From Mollicutes bacterium Phil14 (GTDB lineage Bacteria > Bacillota_I > Bacilli_A > ML615J-28 > CAG-698), in assembly GCA_001940985.1 (NCBI GenBank), contig MSHB01000024.1, positions 1 to 46,433 on the forward strand: a DNA stretch of 46,433 nucleotides, read 5' to 3'. Under the pieces are notes generated by a model, which saw only the letters and a list, made by a program, of their open reading frames with translations, did not search any database and was not told the origin of the DNA. The translations under genes were made by a program, and so were the position numbers. This document shows, in pieces, positions 25,703-33,617 of this stretch (position 1 is the first letter of the stretch; every line of letters begins with the position of its first letter).

Positions 25703-26731
25703 ATGAGTTGTGTATTAAATATTAATAGATTTATTATTCCTAATGACGTTATAGTATCTTTAACAGAAATTTATAGGAATATAGGAGAAAATGAACTATT
25801 ATTAAAGGGAGTAGGAAATGATATTAACTGTATCGTTGAACAGACAGTAGAACGTGATGCCTACTTCCTTTCAAGAATTTTAAAACTTGATATTAGTGAT
25901 ACTAGAACAAGATTAATTATCACTAAAAATTCTTTACCTAGGAATAAAGAAGAGACAACATTAAGTAATTTGAAAGATATGCTTAGTTTGCTCCAACAAG
26001 ACTATAAAAGATATAGCATTCAAAGTAATGATCTTTTAAATATGATTAATTCTGTTTTCTCTCATTGTGCCAATATTAAGTATGATTATGTAGCTAGTAG
26101 AAAAAGAGTCATTTTACAATCTGATGGAGCTAGAAGCAAACGATTGATTATTGATGAAATAAATGATGAAATGCAAAAAATTATTAATGGCAAACGCTAT
26201 GAAAAACTAATTCTTTATTTGCATTTTTTTATAGATTTTTATAATATTCAACCATTTACTTCTCAAAATTTAGTTGCTTCATATATTTTGTTATATCAGT
26301 TGATTTTAAAAGCTGATATTGAAGCTTTTAGATATGTCAGTTTTTTTGAAATGATTTATAATGACTATGATACTTTTTTAGAAGAATTAAAAAATGTTGT
26401 TTTTAATTGGGAAGAAGGCTATGCTCAAACATTAGGTTTTATTAGATTTATGATGAAAGTAATTACTAATGGTTATATAAGAACAAATGAAATTATGAAA
26501 GATTATAAATTTGATAAGAATTTCAAAAAACATGAAAATATTGAAAATACAATAATGAGTATGCCAGAGATATTTACTAAAGAAGAAATAAGGTTGTTAC
26601 AACCATATGTAAGTGAGTCTACAATAAATCGTGCCTTAATTAGTTTAAGAGATGAAGGACTTATTGAGCCGTTAGGAAAAGGACGTTCTGCTCGCTGGAG
26701 AAGATTAGGAAAGAAGTATAGTAATGGATAA
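25703..26731 (+). CDS. Degenerate Fic-fold protein with C-terminal winged helix
   Basis: A 342-residue protein. At residues 182-195 IQPFTSQNLVAS stands where active Fic AMP-transferases have HPFxxGNGR: the catalytic His is Gln183, and most of the anion-binding loop is lost while one Asn remains. The surrounding helices (LILYLHFFIDFYNI before, YEEGYAQTLGFIRFMMKV-like after) fit the Fic fold. The C terminus (SESTINRALISLRDEGLIEPLGKGRSARWRR) is the winged helix that often follows Fic domains. It probably binds DNA or a partner without catalysis. Start ATG 25703 with AGAGGT. It lies 16 nt after parC and overlaps the PHP gene by 8 nt. The Fic call is structural inference from motifs. Confidence 0.6.
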   Translation: MSCVLNINRFIIPNDVIVSLTEIYRNIGENELLLKGVGNDINCIVEQTVERDAYFLSRILKLDISDTRTRLIITKNSLPRNKEETTLSNLKDMLSLLQQDYKRYSIQSNDLLNMINSVFSHCANIKYDYVASRKRVILQSDGARSKRLIIDEINDEMQKIINGKRYEKLILYLHFFIDFYNIQPFTSQNLVASYILLYQLILKADIEAFRYVSFFEMIYNDYDTFLEELKNVVFNWEEGYAQTLGFIRFMMKVITNGYIRTNEIMKDYKFDKNFKKHENIENTIMSMPEIFTKEEIRLLQPYVSESTINRALISLRDEGLIEPLGKGRSARWRRLGKKYSNG

Positions 26732-27521
26732 AAATATTAAATTGAAATACAATTATCATACACATTGCTATTTGTGTAATCATGCAGAAGGTTACCCCCA
26801 TGATTACATAGAAAGAGCAATTAAATTAGGGTTTCGTGGCATTGGCATCAGTGATCATGGACCACTAAGACCTGAATGGACACATAGAATGAGTTATGAT
26901 GATTTTATTAATATCTATTTAAAGGATATTGATGAATCTATTAATAAATATTCTGATTGTATTGAGATTTATAAAGGATTAGAGATTGAATATTACGAAG
27001 AATATACTTTTTATTACCATACATTACTAACTAAACTTGATTATTTAATTTTAGGACAACACGCTTTAAAAATAAATGGAAAAATTGTTGATGTTTTTCA
27101 AAAAATGACTAAAGAATACATTTATGAATATGCAAATGAAGTTGTTGAAGGATTAAATAGCAAATGCTTTAAAATTCTTGCTCATCCAGATTTGTTTATG
27201 TATAAATATGATGGCAAATGGGACAAGGATTTAGAATTAGCATCTAGAAAAATTATTGAAGCTGCTATTAAAAATGATGTTTATTTAGAATTAAATGTTA
27301 ATGGTGCAAGAAGAGGTTTAATAAAAAATTTCTTAGGCGAAGATACTTGGAAATATCCATATTTGGATTTTTGGAAGTTGGTTACTAAATATAAAGAGAC
27401 AAAAGTTGTAATAAATGCTGATTGCCACAAACTAGATTATTTATACGATGATGTAACAGAAGAAGTTATTGACTTTGCTAAGAAATTAAATTTAAATGTT
27501 ATTGAGAGGTTAGAGTTATAA
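26724..27521 (+). CDS. PHP-domain phosphoesterase (HisK histidinol-phosphatase-like)
   Basis: A 265-residue PHP-fold metal hydrolase. Metal ligands are visible in YNYHTHCYLCNHAEG, GISDHGPL, GLEIEYYEE, LGQHAL, LAHPDLF and INADCHK. The layout resembles HisK-type histidinol phosphatases, but no histidine biosynthesis gene is near, and the operon links it to parE-parC, so the substrate is open. It overlaps the upstream gene by 8 nt and shares one base with the next (TAATG). Confidence 0.85.
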   Translation: MDKNIKLKYNYHTHCYLCNHAEGYPHDYIERAIKLGFRGIGISDHGPLRPEWTHRMSYDDFINIYLKDIDESINKYSDCIEIYKGLEIEYYEEYTFYYHTLLTKLDYLILGQHALKINGKIVDVFQKMTKEYIYEYANEVVEGLNSKCFKILAHPDLFMYKYDGKWDKDLELASRKIIEAAIKNDVYLELNVNGARRGLIKNFLGEDTWKYPYLDFWKLVTKYKETKVVINADCHKLDYLYDDVTEEVIDFAKKLNLNVIERLEL

Positions 27522-28321
27522 TGAAAAAAAATAGATTTTGGTGTTTCGTTATTAGTTTATTAGCAATGCTATTTCTAATATATGCTCAGTTTGCGAATAT
27601 TTTTAAACAAACAAAATCAGATATAGTATTTTATTTATTAATGATACTTATTATAATTTTAAATCTTAGATTAAGAAATAATGAAAGAAGACAATTCGTA
27701 ACTATAATGAGTTATTATGCTATGAATTGTGACGCGGGAAAATATTTGCATGATTTAACTGAATACTATAAGAAATGTTACTTTACAAAGCAAAATAAAC
27801 GCTATCATTCTATGATTTTGGCTATGATTAACATAGATTTAGGTGATTTTGATACCGCAAAGAAACTTTTACTTTCACTAAAAGATTACGTAGATAATTT
27901 CCCTGATTTTCAAAAATATACTTATTATCGCGCTTGGACGGGATACTATTATGAGTTTGGTGAAACGGAAAGATTCAGAGTTTTACTTGAAGAAATGAAG
28001 AAAATTGTTGAAAGAGCCAAAGGGAAATTACAATTACAGCTAATATCTAATTACAATTTGGTTGAAGCAAAATACTATGTTTGTAGTAATATATTTCTTG
28101 ATGAAGCAAAAAATGTTTATCAAGAAGTGTTGAGTTTGAATACTGTTCCGATTCTTAGATTAAGCTCACATTATTATTTAGGTGTAATTTATTTTAAGAA
28201 AAATGATTATAATAGAGCGCTAGAAGAGTTTAAATATGTCGCTTGTAGTGAAAAAAATATTCATATAGTAGAAAAAAGTAAGAAATATTTAAATATTTTG
28301 TCACAATTATTAGAAAAATAA
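27521..28321 (+). CDS. Membrane-anchored TPR-like protein
   Basis: A 266-residue protein with two N-terminal membrane helices (about 8-27 and 34-50) joined by a short loop. It is followed by a soluble helical region with TPR-like pairs, such as INIDLGDFDTAKKLLLSL and YYLGVIYFKKNDYNRALEEFKY. It probably acts as a membrane-bound scaffold. No closer family is recognised. Start ATG 27521 overlaps the PHP stop by one base, and GAGGTTAGAG lies upstream. It is the last gene before a strong promoter. Confidence 0.75.
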   Translation: MKKNRFWCFVISLLAMLFLIYAQFANIFKQTKSDIVFYLLMILIIILNLRLRNNERRQFVTIMSYYAMNCDAGKYLHDLTEYYKKCYFTKQNKRYHSMILAMINIDLGDFDTAKKLLLSLKDYVDNFPDFQKYTYYRAWTGYYYEFGETERFRVLLEEMKKIVERAKGKLQLQLISNYNLVEAKYYVCSNIFLDEAKNVYQEVLSLNTVPILRLSSHYYLGVIYFKKNDYNRALEEFKYVACSEKNIHIVEKSKKYLNILSQLLEK

Positions 28322-28340
28322 AAAGACAATAATATATATT

Positions 28341-28369
28341 TTGACTTTTTTTAAAAGCAAATGTATAAT
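28341..28369 (+). promoter_or_regulatory. Strong promoter for the two-component/binding-protein operon
   Basis: TTGACT (28341-28346), 17 bp, TATAAT (28364-28369): eleven of twelve consensus bases. No obvious operator repeat overlaps it. Confidence 0.88.
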
Positions 28370-28407
28370 AAAATTGAAGTGAATGCTAGCAATTGCGAGG
28401 TGTATGT

Positions 28408-29988
28408 ATGTATAAAATGATTATAGTTGATGATGAATTTGATGTTCGTAGTCGTATAGCCCAATCTATAGAAAAAGCTGATTGCGGTTTTGAAATAGTT
28501 GGAACATATGAAAACGGCTTGGATGCCTTTGAAGGTGTAACCCAATTCAGTCCCGATCTTGTAATAACTGATATTCGCATGCCATTTATGACTGGTATAG
28601 AGTTAATAGAAAAAATTAGAAAAACTAAGCCATTAACTAAAGTTATAATCATAACTGGTTTTGATGAATTTGATTATGCAAAACAAGCTATTGATTTAGG
28701 CGTAATTGGTTTTTTAACTAAACCTATTACTGGAAACGATTTGCAAAGCATTGTGAAAAAAGCAAAAGAAGATTTAGATGAAGAATACTATCGTAATACT
28801 AGTTTAGCTAACATGGAGCAATTTATTAAAGAATCACTTCCAATTATAAGAGAAAATGATTTGCATAGATTAATTAACCTTTCAACAATCGATGAAAAGT
28901 TTGCTAAAAAGTTAGAACATGATGGAATCTTATTAAATTATAAAAATTTTGCGATATGCATTTCTGATATTGATACTGATGCTACTAAAGATGAAATTGA
29001 AAAGCATGAAATAAATTTATTATCTGTAAAAAAATATATTTCTGAGGGATTACAAAATGCTTTTTTCCATGAGACATTTATGAAAAATGATTATATTGTC
29101 TCTATTATAAAGTCAAATGATGAAATTACAACATCTCAATTAGAAAGTTGTTTTGAATTTGCTTTAATGAAATCAAAGAAATACATGGGATTTACTTTAA
29201 GTGTTGGTATTAGTAATATTTATCATAAAACTGATTTTAAAGAAATGTATCGTGAGGCCCAAAAGGCTTTAGAATATAGAAATGCTATGGGCGGAGACGA
29301 AATATATTTTTATAGCAATATTGAAAATTTCTTGTCAAAAGCTATGATAATAGATGATAGCGATTATAAAAATTTGACATATGCTATTCATTTTAAAAGC
29401 GATTCTGAAATAGAAGAAATTCTATTAGATTTAAAAAACAAAGTAACATCTATAGAATATAGAGCAACTTACACTTTTAATGTTTCTGGAATCTTAAATG
29501 CTATTTTAAAAGCTTGTGATAATTTGCCCATTTTATACGAAGATAATGTCGATTATCATCAAAAAATGTTAGATTATAAGACTAGTGATGAGTTATTCAC
29601 TTGGTTTTTGTCTTTGATTGCTAAAGTGAAAAACATTAATAATGAGATAATATCTGACAATATTCAAAAAAACTTAAATAAAATTGTTGATTACATTGAT
29701 TCTCATTACACTGATAATGATTTGAGCTTAGAGCTTTTAGCAGAAAAGGTTAATATTAGTGTAAGTTATGTAAGTGCTATTTTGAAAAAAGAAAAAAACA
29801 CAACATTTGTTAAATATTTAACTACCTTGAGAATGGAAAAAGCAAAAGAGCTACTTAAAAATCCAAATATGAAGATTGTTGATATAGCTGAAAGTGTAGG
29901 TTTTTCTGAACCATATTATTTCAGCCACAGTTTTAAGAAATATCAAGGTGTTTCTCCGAAAGAGTATAGGACTAATGAAAATAAGTGA
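28408..29988 (+). CDS. YesN-type response regulator (REC + AraC HTH)
   Basis: A 526-residue regulator. The receiver domain (1-120) has acidic residues D8, D9, phosphoacceptor D55 in VITDIRMP, T83 and K105. The central part (about 170-330) contains a degenerate GGDEF-like region typical of YesN proteins (LSVGISNIYH; YREAQKALEYRNAMGGDEIYFY). The C-terminal 100 residues are an AraC double HTH (LSLELLAEKVNISVSYVSAILKK; MKIVDIAESVGFSEPYYFSHSFKK). ATG 28408 with GCGAGGTG. It overlaps the kinase gene by 14 nt. Such regulators usually control carbohydrate uptake or breakdown genes. Confidence 0.93.
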   Translation: MYKMIIVDDEFDVRSRIAQSIEKADCGFEIVGTYENGLDAFEGVTQFSPDLVITDIRMPFMTGIELIEKIRKTKPLTKVIIITGFDEFDYAKQAIDLGVIGFLTKPITGNDLQSIVKKAKEDLDEEYYRNTSLANMEQFIKESLPIIRENDLHRLINLSTIDEKFAKKLEHDGILLNYKNFAICISDIDTDATKDEIEKHEINLLSVKKYISEGLQNAFFHETFMKNDYIVSIIKSNDEITTSQLESCFEFALMKSKKYMGFTLSVGISNIYHKTDFKEMYREAQKALEYRNAMGGDEIYFYSNIENFLSKAMIIDDSDYKNLTYAIHFKSDSEIEEILLDLKNKVTSIEYRATYTFNVSGILNAILKACDNLPILYEDNVDYHQKMLDYKTSDELFTWFLSLIAKVKNINNEIISDNIQKNLNKIVDYIDSHYTDNDLSLELLAEKVNISVSYVSAILKKEKNTTFVKYLTTLRMEKAKELLKNPNMKIVDIAESVGFSEPYYFSHSFKKYQGVSPKEYRTNENK

Positions 29989-31726
29989 AATATTTAAAGC
30001 GAAGAAGTTAAGATCGTTTTTTACTAGTGAAAAATCCATTGAATTTAAAATTGTGCTTTCATGTTTAATTATAATAATATCGTTAGCTCTTTTTGTAAGT
30101 TATTTCACTATAAAAAACTTTAAAGATTATGTTGATAATAATGCTAATAGTAAATCTAATGAAATAAGCAAACAAATTGTTTATAACTATGATAATTATT
30201 TTCAAGGTATTATTGATACGCTTAATGTAGTAATTGAAGAGCTTGATAATACTGATGTTAATAGTGATCCAAAAAGTGTTGAGGATTATTTCTTTGATGT
30301 TATTTCATACAGAAAAGATATTACTAATATAACATTATTTGCTGTAAATGGAGAATATTTGGTGAAAACTGGCGAAGAAATATATTCGTCAGATGTAATT
30401 GCAACTATGAGTTGGTTTTATGAAGCTCTTTTACAACCAAGTATATGTTACTTTTCACCACCATTTTCTTATTCAGAGAATGATAATAGAATATTTGTTA
30501 CAAAATACGTAAATTACAATTATAATGAAGATGCTGGAGTTTTGTTGTTTGAGTTAAATTCTGATAAGATTTTAGATATCGCTAACAATACAAATCTTGG
30601 TAATGGTGGTCAAATTGTAATTATGACTACAATTAATGACAAATTTAGTGTAATTTTTTCTTCTGAAGAGCATATTGACTCTGATATTTTAAGAGTGCTT
30701 AATAAGCAAATTTTAGGAAATGGTAGTTTAACTATCAAATCTAACAAGATGAGTTATAATATTGAAACTATTAATAATACTAGGTGGAGAATAGGCATAT
30801 TTATAAATATTGATGAGAGTGCTGCTGCCCAAAATAGTTTTGCCATTACTCTAATTTCAATTTGTTTTGTGGCTATTATTATAACTACAATTTTAATTTC
30901 TGTTATCTCTAAGAATATTGCAAATCCATTGAAAAAACTTGAAGCTGCTATGAAAGAGATTGAAGAGGCTGATTATTTGCTTGTTGAAGAAGTAAATATC
31001 GGAAAACAAAAAGAAATTGCATCACTTAGTGAAAGCTTTAATTTAATGATGCGGAGAATAAAAGAACTAATGGACAAAGTAGTTGAGGAACAAGAGACTC
31101 AGAGAAAGAGTGAACTTAAAGCTTTACAGTATCAAATTAATCCTCACTTTTTGTATAATACATTAGATTCTATTGTTTGGTTAGTCGATAACAATAAAAA
31201 TAAAGAAGCTTCTGAAATGGTTGTGGCTCTTGCTAAACTATTTAGAATTAGTATTTCTAGAGGTAGAAATATAATAACAGTAAAGGATGAACTTGAACAT
31301 GCTAGAAGTTATTTATTAATACAAAGTATTAGATATGCAGATGCTTTTAAATACGAATTTGATATAGATCCAGAGGTTGTTGAATACACAACATTAAAAT
31401 TAATACTTCAACCAATGATTGAAAATGCAATTTATCATGGATTAAAAAATAGAATTGATGAAGGTTATATAAAAATATCTGCTAAGTTAGTCAATACAAA
31501 AGTTGTTTTCGAAATTTCTGATAATGGTTATGGAATGCGAAAAGAAAAAATTGAAGAATTATATGAGAATTTTAAAAATCCAGATTTAAATGATGGAGTA
31601 GGATTGAAGAATATCTATTTAAGACTGAAAATATATTATGGAGATGAAGCTGATCTTTTGATTGAAAGTGAATTAGATGAAGGAACAACGATTAAAATCA
31701 TAATTCCTATGAAGACTAATATGTGA
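29975..31726 (+). CDS. YesM-type sensor histidine kinase
   Basis: A 583-residue kinase with two membrane helices (about 29-48 and 287-310), an external dCache-like sensor between them, a HAMP linker (NIANPLKKLEAAMKEIEEAD), and the His_kinase/LytS-YesM core. H391 lies in QYQINPHFLYNTLDS, and the ATPase has ILQPMIENAIYHGLK and DNGYGM. ATG 29975 is chosen, since an upstream in-frame start would overlap the regulator more and lacks a Shine-Dalgarno. It pairs with the preceding regulator and probably takes input from the following lipoprotein. Confidence 0.93.
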   Translation: MKISEIFKAKKLRSFFTSEKSIEFKIVLSCLIIIISLALFVSYFTIKNFKDYVDNNANSKSNEISKQIVYNYDNYFQGIIDTLNVVIEELDNTDVNSDPKSVEDYFFDVISYRKDITNITLFAVNGEYLVKTGEEIYSSDVIATMSWFYEALLQPSICYFSPPFSYSENDNRIFVTKYVNYNYNEDAGVLLFELNSDKILDIANNTNLGNGGQIVIMTTINDKFSVIFSSEEHIDSDILRVLNKQILGNGSLTIKSNKMSYNIETINNTRWRIGIFINIDESAAAQNSFAITLISICFVAIIITTILISVISKNIANPLKKLEAAMKEIEEADYLLVEEVNIGKQKEIASLSESFNLMMRRIKELMDKVVEEQETQRKSELKALQYQINPHFLYNTLDSIVWLVDNNKNKEASEMVVALAKLFRISISRGRNIITVKDELEHARSYLLIQSIRYADAFKYEFDIDPEVVEYTTLKLILQPMIENAIYHGLKNRIDEGYIKISAKLVNTKVVFEISDNGYGMRKEKIEELYENFKNPDLNDGVGLKNIYLRLKIYYGDEADLLIESELDEGTTIKIIIPMKTNM

Positions 31727-31739
31727 TTGGGTGATTTAT

Positions 31740-32807
31740 ATGAAAAAAAATATTAAAAAAATTTGTTTTTTGCTATTACTTTTTATATTGAGCGTTGTTT
31801 GTAGTGCTTGTAAAAAAGATATTGTTAAAATTGGATTGTTAATAGATTCAAGCGACAATGTTTATGTTAATAGCGTGATTAATGAGATAAAAACAAATGT
31901 TAATAGCGAATATGAATTAAAAATTTATGATGCTGATAATTCCCAAAGCAAACAAAATGAACAATTTTTGTCACTGATTGAAGAAAATGTTAAAGTATTT
32001 ATTGTGAGTTTGGTTGATAGATTAGTTGCTAATACATACGTTGAAAAGTGCCGTGCTTTGAATAGTTCAATAATTTTCTTTAATAAAGAACCTATAAAAG
32101 ACGATATTATTAATTACTCAAAGGCATATTACGTTGGTTATAATATTGAAAAACTAGGCTTATATCAATCAAAAATGGTACAATCATTGTTTATTAATCC
32201 TAACTTTTTAATGCCAACATATGACTTAAATGTAAATAACATAATAGAAGTAGTTGGTTTAAAAGTCAATCAAGGATCGCAGACTTCAGAAACAATGTTT
32301 GAAAAATGTATAAACGACTTGCGTAATAAAAGCTTTAATATAAAGATTGTGGCAACTGAATATATCGCTACAAGAGAAGAAGCTACGGAAAAAATGCGAA
32401 AGATATATAATGATCCTAAAAATATAGATATTTCTGGAGCTAGAAATATAGAATTAGTTTTAACTAGCAATGATGAAATTGCTTTAGGTGTTCTTGACTT
32501 TATTGAAGAAATTAAAAATCAATCAAGTTATTCACCATTTATCATTATCAGTGCTAATATGATAGAAGAAAGTGAACCGGCAATTACTAATAGTACTATA
32601 TATGGCACTACTGAATCTGAGTGTCGCTTACAAGGACAAATTATTCTTGATTTGGTAGATAATCTTCTCACAGAACGTGATAAAATCATGTCTTATGTAG
32701 AATGTGCTTCAGTAGTTGATGATGAACAAAATACGTATTGCACTAATTATGATGGTCGTTTTATATATGTAGCTGGAAAAGCTATTTATCAAAAGAAAAA
32801 TCATTAA
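31740..32807 (+). CDS. Galactose/glucose-binding-protein-like lipoprotein (sensor partner)
   Basis: A 355-residue periplasmic-binding-protein fold of the MglB/RbsB family. The signal peptide ends in an imperfect lipobox (CSAC, lipidated C24). IVSLVDRLVANTYVEKC, SIIFFNKEPI, KAYYVGYNIE, LTSNDEIALGVLDFI and the closing segment follow MglB closely. No ABC ATPase or permease gene adjoins it; instead it is 13 nt after a YesM kinase, which suggests that it presents sugar to the kinase. GGGTGAT precedes ATG 31740. A strong terminator follows. Confidence 0.88.
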   Translation: MKKNIKKICFLLLLFILSVVCSACKKDIVKIGLLIDSSDNVYVNSVINEIKTNVNSEYELKIYDADNSQSKQNEQFLSLIEENVKVFIVSLVDRLVANTYVEKCRALNSSIIFFNKEPIKDDIINYSKAYYVGYNIEKLGLYQSKMVQSLFINPNFLMPTYDLNVNNIIEVVGLKVNQGSQTSETMFEKCINDLRNKSFNIKIVATEYIATREEATEKMRKIYNDPKNIDISGARNIELVLTSNDEIALGVLDFIEEIKNQSSYSPFIIISANMIEESEPAITNSTIYGTTESECRLQGQIILDLVDNLLTERDKIMSYVECASVVDDEQNTYCTNYDGRFIYVAGKAIYQKKNH

Positions 32808-32814
32808 AAATATT

Positions 32815-32843
32815 AACTCTAAGAAATTTCTTAGAGTTTTTTT
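32815..32843 (+). terminator. Terminator of the sensing operon
   Basis: AACTCTAAGAAA (32815-32826) pairs perfectly with TTTCTTAGAGTT, with a tight loop formed from the central A/T bases, followed by seven T. Confidence 0.92.
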
Positions 32844-32854
32844 GTTTGTTATAA

Positions 32855-32863
32855 TGTTATAAT
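32855..32863 (+). promoter_or_regulatory. Extended -10 promoter for the proposed small RNA
   Basis: TGTTATAAT (32855-32863) is a perfect extended -10; a second TATAAT lies at 32850-32855. No good -35 is present, as is common for extended -10 promoters. It points into a gene-free spacer. Confidence 0.5.
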
Positions 32864-32869
32864 GACAGA

Positions 32870-33092
32870 AGAGCTGAAAAATCAGTTATAATCACTTTTT
32901 TCTTAATGTTGTAAGAAGTTAATCGAGATCGATTTGAAAAACGATTATAGAGGGAATTTTAAGGCTAATATCAAAAAAATGATTATTTTTTATTGTTTGA
33001 ATCTATAAAACAGCAAAAATGCAAGTTATGTGAGAAAAATAAATGAATAATCATTCGATTTAAAAAATAACCTTCTGTGAGAAGGCTTTTTA
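32870..33092 (+). ncRNA. Candidate structured small RNA
   Basis: The longest gene-free spacer of the window (32808-33092) has no ORF but many nested hairpins. CTGA-AAAA-TCAG (32874-32885) is followed by TATAATC (32887-32893), which pairs with GATTATA (32943-32949) and encloses TTCTTA/TAAGAA and AATCG-AGAT-CGATT, a three-way junction. ATGATTATT (32979-32987) pairs perfectly with AATAATCAT (33046-33054) and has a GCA-AAAA-TGC hairpin near its tip. It ends in CCTTCT-GTG-AGAAGG and a T-rich tract. I do not recognise a known RNA class. Confidence 0.4.
33044..33087 (+). repeat. Dispersed hairpin repeat, copy A
   Basis: ATTTAAAAAATAA followed by CCTTCTGTGAGAAGG is shared with copy C at 42.2 kb (28 of 29 bases over that core). 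The left flank is more divergent. The hairpin sits between the proposed RNA and the 3' end of the minus-strand gene at 33093 and can terminate both. Confidence 0.7.
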
Positions 33093-33383
33093 TTAATCAT
33101 CATTTTCTTCATTTTGATTTTCTAACTTATCGTAATATTCTTGCTCTAATAATTCTATTTGATAACGTCGTAATTTATTATTTTTTATTAATTCAAAAAG
33201 AATATTTATTAGCAATGCAAAACGAATTATTTTAAAAAACGTTAACCAACTAAAAACGTTTATAATAGCATATACCCCAGCATTATCTTTGATTTCTGGT
33301 AGTAGCAGAGCTAGTAAACCACTACAAACTACGAAACAAAAACCACCAACTACAATGAATAAAAAATTAAAAAATTTTTGCAT
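33093..33383 (-). CDS. Small membrane protein of unknown function
   Basis: A 96-residue protein with two hydrophobic helices (about 5-27 and 38-62) and a charged cytoplasmic tail (IKNNKLRRYQIELLEQEYYDKLENQNEENDD region) that probably forms a short coiled coil. No family is recognised. AGAGGTG lies 6 nt before ATG 33383, with an extended -10 TATAAT upstream. It is monocistronic. Expression signals make it a likely real gene. Confidence 0.65.
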   Translation of the reverse strand: MQKFFNFLFIVVGGFCFVVCSGLLALLLPEIKDNAGVYAIINVFSWLTFFKIIRFALLINILFELIKNNKLRRYQIELLEQEYYDKLENQNEENDD

Positions 33384-33401
33384 AAAAACACCTCTAAAAC
33401 T

Positions 33402-33410
33402 ATTATATCA
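33402..33410 (-). promoter_or_regulatory. Extended -10 promoter for the 96-residue membrane protein
   Basis: The minus strand reads TGATATAAT (complement of 33402-33410), about 20 nt before the start codon. No clear -35. Confidence 0.55.
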
Positions 33411-33419
33411 TAAAAAGGA

Positions 33420-33488
33420 GTGGAAAACTATTAATGTTTTACACGAAGTAAAAAAGAATTATAATAAAAAAGTGAAAAACTATTAGTG
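33420..33488 (+). repeat. Direct repeat pair upstream of the small membrane protein
   Basis: GTGGAAAACTATTAATG (33420-33436) and GTGAAAAACTATTAGTG (33472-33488) differ at two positions and lie 52 bp apart, start to start. They are upstream of the minus-strand promoter at 33402 and could bind a regulator. The rest of the 33384-33617 spacer shows only AT-rich sequence and the terminator of the next gene. Confidence 0.45.
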
Positions 33489-33591
33489 ATATTTTGGTTC
33501 CTATAATATATATTATGTTAAATAGAATATGAAAAGGCAACAGGCAATGATATTTGTTGTGTGTGAATAAGTTAATAAATAAAATTACATA

Positions 33592-33614
33592 AAAAAATAC
33601 CTTAATAATAAGGC
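33592..33614 (-). terminator. Terminator of the lipoprotein gene
   Basis: On the minus strand CCTTA-TTAT-TAAGG is followed by TATTTTTTTAT. It lies directly after the lipoprotein stop codon. Confidence 0.75.
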
Positions 33615-33617
33615 ATT

